Shown piece after piece: positions 7,454 through 16,733 of a stretch of DNA of 64,000 nucleotides (position 1 is its first letter; each line of letters begins with the position of its first letter). Both the position numbers and the translations under genes were made by a program. Under the pieces are notes generated by a model. The model was not told the origin of the DNA and did not search any database. It saw nothing but the letters and a program-made list of their open reading frames with translations. Source of the DNA: Sutterella sp047777475 (GTDB lineage Bacteria; Pseudomonadota; Gammaproteobacteria; Burkholderiales; Burkholderiaceae_F); the NCBI GenBank assembly GCA_047777475.1, contig JBKEET010000002.1, positions 310,001 to 374,000 of the forward strand, in the 5' to 3' direction.

Positions 7454-8461
7454 ATGTTTCAGCGTCGCGCTTTGTTAGGTGCCATCGGTGCGGTGGCACT
7501 CGTCAGTGCCTTCGGCTACAGCGGTGCCGCCGGTGCGGCGGACATGCCGCACGGCGAAGGCTCCAATCCGATGAAGATCGTCGTTCCCTATCCGCCGGGA
7601 GGCCCGCTTGACGTTTCGGCCCGCATCATCGCGGAGGCCGCCGAGCCCGAGCTCGGCAACGTCATCGTCGAGAACCGCCCGGGCGCTGGCGGCGGCGTCG
7701 GCATGGGCTACGTGAAGCGCCAGCCGGGCGACGGGCGCACGCTCGTCGTGGGCGCCGTGGCCACGCACGCCATCAACCCCCACCTCTACAAGAAGCTGCC
7801 CTACGACGCGAAGAAGGATTTCAAGCCCGTGACGCTCATCGCGCACGTGCCCAACGTCCTCGTCATTACGCCGGAATTCTCGAAGAAGACCGGCATCAAG
7901 TCGGTCGCCGACCTGATCGCCTACGCCAAGGCCAATCCGGGCAAGCTCAACTTCGCCTCGGGCGGCAACGGCTCGGCGGGCCACATGGCGGGCGCCTGGC
8001 TGATGAACTCCAAGGACCTCAAGATGGTCCACGTGCCCTTCGCGGGCGCGGCGGCCGGCCGCATGTCGGTGCTGAGCGGCCAGACCGACTTCATCTTCGA
8101 CAACCTCGCGAGCTGCACGGGCAACATCGAGTCGGGCAAGATGATTCCGCTTGCCGTGACGACGAAGACGCGCGCCAAGTCGCTCCCGAACGTGCCGACG
8201 ATGGAAGAGTCGGGCGTTGCCGACTTCGACATTTCGACCTGGTACGGGCTTTTCGTCCCGTCGGCCACGCCGGATGACGTCGTCGCCTACCTCAACAAGG
8301 TCATCACGGGCGTGCTGCGCTCGAAGCCCGTCGAGGAGCGCCTCGCGAAGCTCGGCGGCGTGGCGAGCCCCGACACGCCCGAAGAGTTCGCCGCCCTGAT
8401 CGATGCGGACGGCAAGAAGTACGAGCGCCTCGTGAAGCTTTCCGGCGCGCGCGTCGACTGA
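7454..8461 (+). CDS. tctC: Tripartite tricarboxylate transporter substrate-binding protein (Bug/TctC family)
   Basis: Periplasmic receptor that hands a small carboxylate to the TctAB membrane complex. The chosen ATG is preceded by AAGGAGAGATCCC. It begins a classical signal peptide (FQRRALLGAIGAVALVSAF) cleaved near residue 29. An upstream in-frame start would add a non-signal extension with no good ribosome binding site. Family motifs are IVVPYPPGGPLDVSARI, VIVENRPGAGGGVG and the AHPGKL-like ANPGKLNFASGGNGSAGHMAG. It is 335 residues long. tctB and tctA follow, but a hairpin terminator separates tctC from them. The ligand is not predictable. Confidence 0.93.
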   Translation: MFQRRALLGAIGAVALVSAFGYSGAAGAADMPHGEGSNPMKIVVPYPPGGPLDVSARIIAEAAEPELGNVIVENRPGAGGGVGMGYVKRQPGDGRTLVVGAVATHAINPHLYKKLPYDAKKDFKPVTLIAHVPNVLVITPEFSKKTGIKSVADLIAYAKANPGKLNFASGGNGSAGHMAGAWLMNSKDLKMVHVPFAGAAAGRMSVLSGQTDFIFDNLASCTGNIESGKMIPLAVTTKTRAKSLPNVPTMEESGVADFDISTWYGLFVPSATPDDVVAYLNKVITGVLRSKPVEERLAKLGGVASPDTPEEFAALIDADGKKYERLVKLSGARVD

Positions 8462-8486
8462 TGCCTGCTCTTAAGCTCTGAACGGA

Positions 8487-8520
8487 AAGCCTCGTTTCTC
8501 GGAACGGGGCTTTTCGTTTT
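8487..8520 (+). terminator. Terminator between tctC and tctB
   Basis: AAGCCTCGTT / AACGGGGCTT hairpin followed by TTCGTTTTTT. It may attenuate read-through so that the binding protein is made in excess of the membrane subunits. Confidence 0.75.
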
Positions 8521-8606
8521 TTGAGGCGCTCAGCTGCGGGGCGGTCCCGCCGGAACCGTTAAAATCAAGCCGCCCTCGGCAATTGCAAGACCTTTTCAAA
8601 GACAAC

Positions 8607-9071
8607 ATGACGATCAGGAACAAGAAGGATTTTTTAGCCGGACTGCTCTTCATCTTTATCGGAGCGGGTGCGGCCGCCGTGTCCCAGGAAAACGAGATGG
8701 GCCAGCTCTCGCGCATGGGCCCGGCGTACTTTCCCTGCATCCTCGGCGTCGGGCTGGCGCTGCTCGGCGCCGTGCTGAGCATCCGCGCGCTCATCGTGAA
8801 GCCGCAGGGGAGCGAAGGCGACCTCGAGACCGTGCACTGGGGCGTGCTGCTCTGCATCCTCGGCAGCACCGCGCTCTTTGCGCTCACGCTCCTGCAGCTT
8901 GGGCTCATCCTCGCGATGGCGATCCTCATCACGGTCTCGTCCTTTGCGTATTCGCGCTGGCGGGCCAAGGAGATCGCCGTGCTGATCGTCGTGCTCTGCG
9001 CAGCCTGCTGGGCGATTTTTGTCCTGGGCCTCGGGATGCAGATCCCGGTGCTGCCCTGGTTCATGAAGTAA
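8607..9071 (+). CDS. tctB: Tripartite tricarboxylate transporter small membrane subunit TctB
   Basis: A 154-residue protein with four predicted membrane segments, roughly residues 9-25, 41-60, 74-94 and 115-140 with a short re-entrant part. It has the TctB pattern DFLAGLLFIFIGAGAA near the start and MGPAYFPCILGVGLALLG. It pairs with TctA in the inner membrane. ATG 8607 is chosen over an in-frame TTG eight codons upstream because the family begins with this Asp/Lys-rich segment; the ribosome binding site is weak for either. tctA starts 13 bases after its stop. Confidence 0.88.
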   Translation: MTIRNKKDFLAGLLFIFIGAGAAAVSQENEMGQLSRMGPAYFPCILGVGLALLGAVLSIRALIVKPQGSEGDLETVHWGVLLCILGSTALFALTLLQLGLILAMAILITVSSFAYSRWRAKEIAVLIVVLCAACWAIFVLGLGMQIPVLPWFMK

Positions 9072-9084
9072 GGAGGCGGCTGCG

Positions 9085-10600
9085 ATGGATTTCGATCTCG
9101 TCTCCAACCTGCTGCTCGGCTTTGAGAACGCCGTCTCGCTGCAGAACCTCCTTTACTGCCTGATCGGCGTTTCGGTCGGCACGCTGATCGGCGTGCTCCC
9201 CGGCATGGGGCCGGTGGCCACGGTGGCCATGCTGCTCCCGATCACCTATGCGCTGCATCCGGCCGCTGCGCTCATCATGCTCGCCGGCATTTACTACGGC
9301 GCCGAATACGGCGGCTCGACCACGGCCGTGCTCGTCAACATTCCGGGCGAGGCCGCCGCGGTGGTGACCTGCATCGACGGCCACCAGATGGCCAAGCGGG
9401 GCAGGGCGGGCTCGGCGCTCGGCATCGCCGCCATCGGCAGCTTCGTCGCCGGGTGCTTCGCGACGCTCCTGATCGCCGCGTTTGCGCCGCCGCTCACCGC
9501 CATCGCCTTCAAGTTCGGCCCCGCCGAATACTTCAGCCTCATGGTGCTCGGCCTGGTCGGCGCCGTGGTGCTCGCGAGCGGCTCGATCCTCAAGGCCGTC
9601 TGCATGATTTTCGTGGGCCTGCTGCTCGGGCTCGTCGGCTCGGACGTGAATTCGGGGGCGCTCCGCTTCACCTTCGGCATCGACGAGCTCATGGACGGCA
9701 TCAGCTTCGTCGCGCTCTCGATGGGCATTTACGGCTTTGCCGAAATCATGAAGAACCTCGAGGCGACGATCGGCCGCACGCTCGTGCCCGCCGAGGTGAA
9801 GAGCGTGCTCCCGAGCCGCGAGGAGCTCAAGGCCTCCGCCGGGCCGATCGCCCGCGGCACGCTCATCGGCTCGTTCCTCGGCATCCTGCCGGGCGGCGGC
9901 GCGCTGCTCTCGTCGTTCGCTTCCTACACGGTCGAAAAGAAGCTCGCGGGCGCCAAGGCCGACCCGCCTTTCGGCAGGGCAACATCCGCGGCGTCGCGGG
10001 CCCCGAGGCGGCCAACAACGCGGGCTCGCAGACGAGCTTCATCCCGATGCTCACGCTCGGCATTCCCTCGAACGCGGTGATGGCGCTGATGATCGGCGCC
10101 ATGATGATCCACGACATCACGCCGGGCCCCCAGGTGATGACGAACGAGCCGGCGCTCTTCTGGGGCCTCATCGTCTCGATGTGGATCGGCAACCTCTTCC
10201 TGATCATCCTCAACCTGCCGATGATCAGGGTCTGGGTGCAGCTCCTCAAGGTGCCGTACCACTGGCTCTATCCGGCGATCCTGTGCTTCTGCTGCATCGG
10301 CGTCTACTCGATCAGCAACAACGTCTTCGACGTGTGGCTCACGGTTTTCTTCGGCGCGCTCGGCTACGTCTTCAACAAGCTCGGCTGCGAGAGCGCGCGC
10401 CGCTCATCCTCGGCTTCATTCTCGGGCCCATGCTCGAGGAGAACTTCCGCCGCGCGCTGCTGCTCTCGCGTGGCGACCTCACGGTGTTCTTCACGAGCCC
10501 GATCTCCTGCGGCCTGCTGATCGCTGCGGGCCTTCTCCTCGTGATCGTGCTCGCGCCCTCGATCCGCTCGGGCCGCGAGAAAGCCTTCCACGAAGACTGA
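9085..10600 (+). pseudogene. tctA: TctA large permease subunit, broken by two frameshifts
   Basis: The sequence covers a full TctA (about 505 residues, twelve or so membrane helices), but in three frames. Frame 1 runs from 9085 to about 9975 and includes the family motif GVLPGMGPVATVAMLLPITYAL. A missing base at 9973-9980 (GGCAGGGC, expected GGCNAGGGC) shifts to QGNIRGVAGPEAANNAG. Near 10390 a two-base expansion of a GC run (GAGAGCGCGCGCC) shifts again to APLILGFILGPMLEENF, which reaches the natural end at 10600. All three pieces align end to end with no lost sequence. The gene is thus either a very recent pseudogene or an intact gene with sequencing errors. If real, the transporter lacks its channel subunit. 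Confidence 0.85.
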
Positions 10601-10729
10601 GGCGGGCTGCTGCCGCCGGAAGAATCCGCGGATTTTCCCGCCGGCGGCGGATAAACTTCTTTAAAGACGGGACAGGGACGCTGCACACTGCCGGCAGCGA
10701 CCCGGCCGTCCCTTTGAAGAGGAGCAAGA

Positions 10730-11653
10730 ATGCAGGACAAGGCCGCTGGCGATCTGCCGGAGAAATTGGAAAATTTATGTTCTCATGTCCGCCGCCTTCC
10801 GCTGCAGGAGGGACTCAATGAGACGGCGGTGCCTTATCTGAAAATCTATAAGCAGGCGGCCGGCGAAAAGGATCTCCCGGTCTGCGAGCACCCGCTCTAC
10901 GTCATATCGGGCAGCCTGAGTCTTCACGGTGAAGAAGAGAGCAGGGTGCTCTCGGAAGGCGATTTCTTCGTTCCCCCGCATCTATCACGCGCTTTCTGCG
11001 ACAGCCGGCGGAAACCGGGAATTCCTCGCGCTTGTATTAACGTTTTCCGTCGACGAAATCGTGTCGCTGCTTCTCGAAATCGATGAAAGCGAGCTCAGGC
11101 GCATCTACAGCTTCGAGGCGCCGGCCGAAGCTTCGAAGGCATATTCTGAAAAGTTTGCGGACATTTCATAAGGATGCCCGGGTGGATCGGCGACGCTTTC
11201 ATGCTGAACAACCTTAAAAGGGAGCTGATCTACGAAATCGTGCACAGCCCTTTCGGCAGGGCCTTCCTTGAAAACACCTTCCATAAGGACGTGCCGGCGG
11301 AGATTTTCGATGCCAACCGGTGGATCAAGCAGAATTACAGGAAAGACTTTTCCGTTGAGGACCTGGCGCTCAAGGCCCATATGAGCGTTTCGAATTTCCA
11401 TCAGAAATTCAAAGCCTTCGCCGGGATGGGACCGATCCAGTGCCAGAAGAAGCTTCGGCTCGTCGAGGCGCGCCGCCTGATGCTCGATGAATCGGCCAAT
11501 GTGACGTCTGCGGCCCTGGCGGTTGGCTACGAGAGCCTTTCTCAGTTCATTTCCGATTACCGCCGCATGTTCGGCCATCCGCCTCAGAAAGACATCCAGG
11601 CCATCAGGAAATGCCTCATCACAGGGAAGGGCGTCAAGGGCCCGGCCCGTTGA
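10730..11653 (+). pseudogene. AraC-family regulator with AraC_N (YqhC-like) domain, broken by two frameshifts
   Basis: Three consecutive pieces make one regulator. Piece 1 (10730 to about 10975) has a good ribosome binding site (GAGGAG) and the cupin-like effector domain up to EGDFFVP. An extra C in the run GTTCCCCCGC shifts to piece 2 (RIYHALSATAGGNREFLALVL...), which stops at 11171. A missing base there would join it to piece 3 at 11174 (MPGWIGDAF...). Piece 3 holds the complete double helix-turn-helix (DFSVEDLALKAHMSVSNFHQKF and AALAVGYESLSQFISDYRRMFG). The AraC_N-type N-terminus is that of regulators which control neighbouring dehydrogenases, and an alcohol dehydrogenase gene lies next door. 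Confidence 0.8.
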
Positions 11654-11684
11654 GGAGGCACCGAAGCTCGTTTTTTCAGCAGCC

Positions 11685-11729
11685 AAAAAAAATTTCGCCG
11701 TCCGCACCGCTGCGGACGGCGAATTTTTC
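11685..11729. terminator. Bidirectional terminator between araC-like gene and dehydrogenase
   Basis: TTCGCCGTCCGCA and TGCGGACGGCGAA form a 13-bp stem flanked by A-run and T-run. It serves the convergent regulator (+) and dehydrogenase (-). Confidence 0.88.
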
Positions 11730-11751
11730 CTCGGAAGGCTGCCGGCTTTTC

Positions 11752-12711
11752 TTACGGCGCCGGTTTCAGAACGGCCCGGAAATGGGTCTTGGCGGCCATC
11801 ATTCTGTCAAAGGCTTCCTGCGCTTTCTCGAGCGGGAAGACTTCGACGATGGGGCGCACGTTCGTGAGCACGCTGAACTTCACGGCCGCCTTCATTTCCT
11901 CGAAGCTCGTGAAGGTGCCTTTCACCGTGTTGGGCCCGGCGAGGAAACTCATGGGAGTCCAGCTGAGCGGTTCGTTCGAAACGGCGGTGATGATGAGCTC
12001 GCCGCCCTTGCAGAGGCCGCCGATGAGGGGAGAGATGGCCTTGGCCGAGGGCGCCGTGGCGAGGATGGCCTTGGCGCCTCCGAGGGCCTGAAGTGCCGCG
12101 GGCACATCGTCCTTGGTCGAATCGAGGTAATGATGCGCCCCGAGCTTCAGCGCCAGTTCCTTTTTATCGCTGCCGCGGGAAATGGCGGCCACTTCAAAGC
12201 CGGCTTTCTGCGCGTACTGCACGGCGAGGTGGCCGAGTCCGCCGATGCCGGAGACCGCGACGAGGTCGCCGGGCCGCGCCTTGCTGTTGCGGAGCGCGCT
12301 GAATACGGTTTCGCCCGCGCAGAGCAGCGGAGCGGCTTCCTCGGACGTAATCCTGTCGTCAATGGCGATCAGGGCGTCCTCGTAAGCGACCATGTATTCC
12401 GCATACCCGCCGTTCATCGTGAGGCCCGTGGTTTCGCCGTGGCTTCCGTGCCAGCCGGTGCCGACGCGCTCGCCGATCTTCCATTTGGAAGCGCCGGGGC
12501 CGAGCTTGGCCACCCTGCCGATGACCTCGTGCCCCGGGATGCGCGGATAGGAGCTTGCCGCGCCCTCAAGGACCAGGGCGTCGCCGCGGCAGATGCCGCA
12601 CGCTTCAACCTTGAGCAGAACCTGTCCTTCGCCCGGCTCCGGCACGGGAACCGTCACAAGGGTCAGGGGTTCTCCCTTTGCTTTGACCTGTATGGCTTTC
12701 ATCATGGTCAT
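11752..12711 (-). CDS. Zinc-type alcohol dehydrogenase (MDR family) without structural-zinc loop
   Basis: A 319-residue medium-chain dehydrogenase, probably NAD(P)-dependent and cytoplasmic. The catalytic-zinc ligands are in place: Cys in VEACGICRGD, His-Glu in RIPGHEVIG, and Cys in APLLCAGET. The Rossmann motif is SGIGGLGHLAVQYAQ. The closest pattern is AdhP/AdhA-type alcohol dehydrogenase. The segment that normally carries four structural-zinc cysteines between GWHGGH and GGYAEYM is reduced to GWHGSHGETTGLTMNGGYAEYM, about 16 residues short. Substrate is uncertain. The convergent AraC-type regulator may have controlled it. Confidence 0.88.
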   Translation of the reverse strand: MTMMKAIQVKAKGEPLTLVTVPVPEPGEGQVLLKVEACGICRGDALVLEGAASSYPRIPGHEVIGRVAKLGPGASKWKIGERVGTGWHGSHGETTGLTMNGGYAEYMVAYEDALIAIDDRITSEEAAPLLCAGETVFSALRNSKARPGDLVAVSGIGGLGHLAVQYAQKAGFEVAAISRGSDKKELALKLGAHHYLDSTKDDVPAALQALGGAKAILATAPSAKAISPLIGGLCKGGELIITAVSNEPLSWTPMSFLAGPNTVKGTFTSFEEMKAAVKFSVLTNVRPIVEVFPLEKAQEAFDRMMAAKTHFRAVLKPAP

Positions 12712-12854
12712 GATGCTGTCCTCCGAATGTTGGTGAATTGCTGTTTTTTATTTTGGAGAGGCGAGGGAGAAATATCTTTCGCGATTCTTCGGTTTTTCTT
12801 CGAAATTCTCTTTTTGAAAAAAGGCGGCGCAGGTGCCTGCCCGCAGAGAGCAGG

Positions 12855-12896
12855 CAAAAAAACTGCCGCTTTCCGGAAGCTTCCGGAAAGCGGCAG
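12855..12896 (-). terminator. Terminator after nnr genes (34-bp perfect palindrome)
   Basis: Bases 12863-12896 are a perfect 34-bp palindrome (arm CTGCCGCTTTCCGGAAG). On the minus strand a run of seven U follows, so it terminates the nnr transcript. Confidence 0.88.
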
Positions 12897-12925
12897 GCGC
12901 TTAAAGCTGAATGCGTTTTAGGCGA

Positions 12926-14397
12926 TCAGCGCCGGTATTCGCTCCGCGCTTCGGCGACGAGCGCCATGGCGTTCGGGGCGATGTCGCCCGCCGTGAAGCC
13001 CGCGTAATAGCCCTCGGCGGCGAGGCCGTGGAAGTAGACGGCGGAGAGCACCGCCTCGGCGAGGTCGAAGCCCTGCGCGAGCATGGCGCCGATCATGCCG
13101 GCGAGCACGTCGCCGCTGCCGCCCGTGGCGAGCATCGCGTTGCCCGTCGGGTTGACCCAGGCGCGCGACGAGCGCAGCGACACCACGGTGCCGGCGCCCT
13201 TGAGCACGACGACGGCGCCCGTCTGCACGGCGAGCTCACGGCAGGCCGCCACGCGGTCGACGGTGACGCCGGCGATGTCGCGGCGCAGGAGCTTCGCGGC
13301 CTCGCCCGGATGCGGCGTGATGACCGTGGGCGCCTGGCGCGCGAGCAGCTTGTCCTGCAGCTTCATGTCGGCGGCGACGATGTTGAGCGCGTCGGCGTCG
13401 AGCACGAGCGCGCGGTCGGATTCGATCGCCTGCGCGACGCGCTTCTTGGCCGCCTCGCCCGTGCCGAGCCCGCAGCCCACGACGAGGACGTCGAACTTCG
13501 AGAAGTCGACGGGCTTCGTCGCGTACATGATTTCGGGATAGATCGGGTCGAACGCCGGGGCGTGCTCGGCGCAGCACTCGAGCGTCACCAGGCCGGCGCC
13601 GGCGACGAGCGCGGCGCGCGAGGCGAGCAGCGCCGCGCCGATCATGCCGTCGCTGCCGGCGATCACGGCCACGCGGCCGTAGTCGCCCTTGTGGGAGTTG
13701 TGAAGCCTCGGGCGGATGACGTGCTCCATGTCGTCGGTGCCGATCACCGAGAGGTTCGAAAGGGGAACCGAGACGTCGAGCTCGCTCAGCACGATCTCGC
13801 CCGCCGCGTCGGCGCCTTCGTTCATATAGAGGCCGCTCTTGGCGCAGAGGAAGGTGATCGTGACGTCGCCGAGCAGCCCGGGTAGGTGCCCGTCCAGCGG
13901 CCCGTCCAGGCGTTGAGGCCCGAGGGCACGTCAAGCGAGACCTTGATGGCGCGGCGCTCGTTGAACCAGAGCACCGCATCGAGGTAGTCGCCCGTGATGG
14001 GGCGCGAAAGTCCGATGCCGAAGAGGCCGTCGACGGCGCAGTCGGCCTTGGGCGACGCGTACGGATCGTCGATCGTCGTGCCGCCCGCCTTTTCCCAGCG
14101 CTCGAGCTGCGCGAGCGCCAGCGCCGAATTCGGGCGGTGCCCGCCCGGGAGCACGACGGTGACGGAAGCGCCCGCGGCCTTGAGCTCGCAGGCGCAGGCG
14201 AGAGCGTCGCCGCCGTTGTTGCCCGGCCCCACGAGGACCGTGACGTTGCGGCCCTCGCCCGCCTCCTTGAGGCGCGCCATGATGAGGTCGGCGGCGGCCT
14301 TGCCGGCGCGCAGCATCAGCGCGTCTTCGCCGTAGTGATTGGCGGCCCGCTTCTCGAGCTCACGGAGCTCGTCGGCGGAAAGAATCGTAAGACTCAT
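12926..14397 (-). pseudogene. nnr: Bifunctional NAD(P)HX epimerase/dehydratase, single frameshift
   Basis: Repairs hydrated NAD(P)H. The N-terminal YjeF_N epimerase (14397 to about 13870; GPGNNGGDALACA and DVPSGLNAWTGRW) and the C-terminal ADP-dependent dehydratase (to 12926; GSDGMIGAALLASRAAL, ITPHPGEAAKLL, GSGDVLAGMIGAML) are in different frames. Near 13867-13870 one base is missing. Restoring it joins YPGCSA to DVTITFLCAKSGLY, the normal linker in YjeF fusion proteins (about 490 residues). If no error is involved, the dehydratase could still be made from an internal ATG at 13825, just as separate proteins exist elsewhere. The ATG at 14397 starts with MSLTILSADELRELE. Confidence 0.82.
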
Positions 14398-14466
14398 GTT
14401 GAATTCCTTTCTCTCAGTAGCTGTTCATCGCGTGCGCGCTATTGTAGCGCCGGGGTGCCCGGCGCC

Positions 14467-15651
14467 TCAGGCAAAGCGCTTGTAGGAGAGCGCGTCGCCC
14501 AGCTCGCACTCGCGCCCGAGCGCCGCGCAGGCCGCGGCGTCGGCCGCCGCCGCGCAGAAGTCGGCGCCGTGCATGCCGCCCGCGGCATTGAGGAAAAGCC
14601 CCGGGATTTTCGTGCCGCCCGCAATCGGCATGCCGTCGGGCGAGGAGAGCACCGAGAAGGTGAGGTAGCGCCCGCCGCGCCAGTCGGCGGCTTCGGGGAA
14701 GAGCCGGATGCCGAGGTTCCAAAGGTCCTTGTACTCTTTTTCCGAGGTCTCTTCGTCGGGGTCGCCGAGGTGCCAGCGGCCCATGAGCCGCAGGAACGCG
14801 TCGAGCGGGGCGGCCGTGCGGCCCTCGCGGTCGCGCAGCGTGTGGCGCACGCGGTGCGCCGAGGCGAAGAGCTCGACGTTGTAAAGCGATCGGTTCACGG
14901 GTGCCGTGGGCACGCTGCCGTAAGCGTCGGCGGGCACCAGGTCGCGCAGCCCCGCCGTCACCACGACGGCGTCGCCGCGCACCGGCTCGCCCGCGGCCAC
15001 GCCCGTGGCGTGCCCGTCGGCAAGGAGCAGCCCGGTGGCCTTGCGGCCGCAGAGAATCGTCACCCCGCGCTCGAGCAGGTATTCCTTGAGCTGCTTGGCG
15101 TAGTAGCTCACCGACCAGGTCGCGGCGCGGCCGACGATGAAGCCGGCGTAGCCCTGCGCCGCATAGAGCGAGGGCTCGATCGGGAGCAGCGTCTCGAGCG
15201 GCACGGGCTTTTCGCCGTCCTCCGCCTTTTCGACGGCCGTCAGTTCGCCCGCGCTTTCCTGCAGCTCGAAGCCGCAGCGCTCGGCGATCGCGCGGAGCAT
15301 GGCGCTCGAGTGCTCGGCCACCTTGGCGGCCAAGGCCGCGCGCTCGGCGTGCGCCTTTTCTTCGCGCAGCGCGGTGAGCGCGTTCACGAAGCCCGGGTGG
15401 CGGAGCGCCTCGCCCGACGAGTAGAGCAGTCCCTCGGTGCTCGAGGTGTGGGCCCTGAAGCGGGCGAGTCCCCCGGAGGCGGGGGCGGGCAGCTCGGGCT
15501 CCCTCTCGCCGATCATGGCCGCGCAGCTGTAGCTCGCGCCCTGGCAGGGTGCGCTCAGCGCCTCGACGAGCGTGACCTCGGCGCCCTGCTCATGAAGGGC
15601 AAAGGCGGTCTGCAGGCCGGTGAGGCCCGCGCCGACAACGATGGCATGCAT
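14467..15651 (-). CDS. FAD-dependent amino-acid oxidoreductase (DAO/DadA family)
   Basis: A 394-residue flavoprotein that most resembles D-amino acid dehydrogenase small subunits, which oxidise D-amino acids to 2-oxo acids and pass electrons to the respiratory chain. The dinucleotide motif opens the protein (IVVGAGLTGLQTAFALHEQG) and is followed by TLVEA for the ribose. The C-terminal FAD-contact segment is PGLFLNAAGGMHGADFCAAAADA, where members usually carry G-H-G-T-G-W. This variation makes the exact substrate unclear. It lies upstream of nnr on the same strand with a 69-base gap and may share its mRNA. Confidence 0.85.
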   Translation of the reverse strand: MHAIVVGAGLTGLQTAFALHEQGAEVTLVEALSAPCQGASYSCAAMIGEREPELPAPASGGLARFRAHTSSTEGLLYSSGEALRHPGFVNALTALREEKAHAERAALAAKVAEHSSAMLRAIAERCGFELQESAGELTAVEKAEDGEKPVPLETLLPIEPSLYAAQGYAGFIVGRAATWSVSYYAKQLKEYLLERGVTILCGRKATGLLLADGHATGVAAGEPVRGDAVVVTAGLRDLVPADAYGSVPTAPVNRSLYNVELFASAHRVRHTLRDREGRTAAPLDAFLRLMGRWHLGDPDEETSEKEYKDLWNLGIRLFPEAADWRGGRYLTFSVLSSPDGMPIAGGTKIPGLFLNAAGGMHGADFCAAAADAAACAALGRECELGDALSYKRFA

Positions 15652-15836
15652 AGGTCTGAACGAAAAAAACGAAATGACAAGATAAAAAACTGATCTGCAT
15701 TGTAAATCAGCAAACCGCGGTTTTTAGGCGCGGGGAGAGGCGTTTTTGCGGCGCTGCCCCGCCCGGGTCCGCTGCCGGGGCCGGGCGCTATACTTTTTCG
15801 GATATTTTTTCTGTTTTTTTCCGGGGTTCCGAGGCT

Positions 15837-16451
15837 ATGTCCGATTCTCCCTATCCATATGTTCCTGCTCCCGTTCCGCGCGCCGAGCGCGAGAACGATC
15901 CGCTCGCCGAGAAGACCCTCGCCGAGCATCCGCTCGTGACCGGTCACTTCATCAACGTTTTCAGCGACGACGTCGAGCTGCCCGACGGGCGAAAGTCGCA
16001 CCGCTTCTGCCTGCGCCACGGCGGCGCCGCGGCGATGTGCGCGCTTGACGGCGACGGCACGATCCTCCTCGAGCGGCAGTGGCGGCACCCGCTGCGCCGT
16101 TCGTTCTGGGAAATCCCCGCGGGCAAGATCGACCCGAACGAGGAGGAGGAGCACTGCGCGAGGCGCGAGCTCAGGGAAGAGTGCGGCGTCACGGCCGACC
16201 GCTGGAGCCGGCTGGGCGAGATGAACACCGCGATCGGCTACTCGAACGAGCGCATCGCGGTTTACCTCGCCCAAGGGCTGCACTGGGGCGCGCAGGAGCT
16301 CGACGAGGGCGAGCACCTCGAAGTGGTGCGCGTGAAGCTCTCCGAGGCGCTCACGATGTGCGAGGACGGCCGCATCACGGACGTGAAGACCATCGTCGCG
16401 CTCTTCTACCTCGAGCGCTTCCTGAAAAAGCGCGGCACGCCGATCGCCTGA
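15837..16451 (+). CDS. NUDIX hydrolase, ADP-ribose pyrophosphatase type
   Basis: A 204-residue NUDIX enzyme, likely splitting ADP-ribose or a related nucleoside diphosphate sugar. The Nudix box is perfect, with Gly-96, Glu-102, Arg-110, Glu-111, Glu-114, Glu-115 and Gly-117 in AGKIDPNEEE...RRELREECGV. The WEIPAGKI approach and the length match the NudF/ADPRase group rather than MutT. It is divergent from the amino-acid oxidoreductase. The C-terminal FLKKRGTPIA gives no extra motif. Confidence 0.9.
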   Translation: MSDSPYPYVPAPVPRAERENDPLAEKTLAEHPLVTGHFINVFSDDVELPDGRKSHRFCLRHGGAAAMCALDGDGTILLERQWRHPLRRSFWEIPAGKIDPNEEEEHCARRELREECGVTADRWSRLGEMNTAIGYSNERIAVYLAQGLHWGAQELDEGEHLEVVRVKLSEALTMCEDGRITDVKTIVALFYLERFLKKRGTPIA

Positions 16452-16478
16452 CGCAAAGCCGCCGCCGCGGCTCTTGGG

Positions 16479-16516
16479 AACCCCGTCCGGACGAAACGCG
16501 GGCGGGGTTAATTTTT
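16479..16516 (+). terminator. Terminator after NUDIX gene
   Basis: AACCCCG...CGGGGTT stem followed by AATTTTTG, 28 bases past the stop. Confidence 0.75.
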
Positions 16517-16577
16517 GCCTGCATGTCAGCAGGTTTGGACAAAAATTTGCTTAAAGGCAAAAGAAGGTCAATCAGGT

Positions 16578-16605
16578 CTTGAAACCCCGGCTTGACACCC
16601 CAAAT
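16578..16605 (+). promoter_or_regulatory. Sigma32 (RpoH) heat-shock promoter for hsp20
   Basis: CTTGAAA at 16578 and CCCCAAAT at 16598 are separated by 13 bases. This matches the RpoH consensus CTTGAAA-N11-16-CCCCATNT. It predicts a 5' untranslated leader of about 120 bases before the Hsp20 start, whose sequence (16640-16733) can fold over the ribosome binding site. Confidence 0.8.
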
Positions 16606-16733
16606 ACATCATTGCAGGGAGAGCAGGAGCGATGAGGTCCGATGAGGACCGGCAAGCTCCGGCCTCACTCCCGAAACATTTAAAAAAGTGCGGTTTCCGC
16701 CGCTCAAGGCCGAGCCGCAAAGGAGAATAAAAA

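Noticed and set aside
10965..10985. Phase variation through the C5 run in the AraC-type gene
   Set aside because: Five bases is too short for a typical slippage tract, and a second unrelated frameshift exists downstream. Recent decay or sequencing error explains it better.
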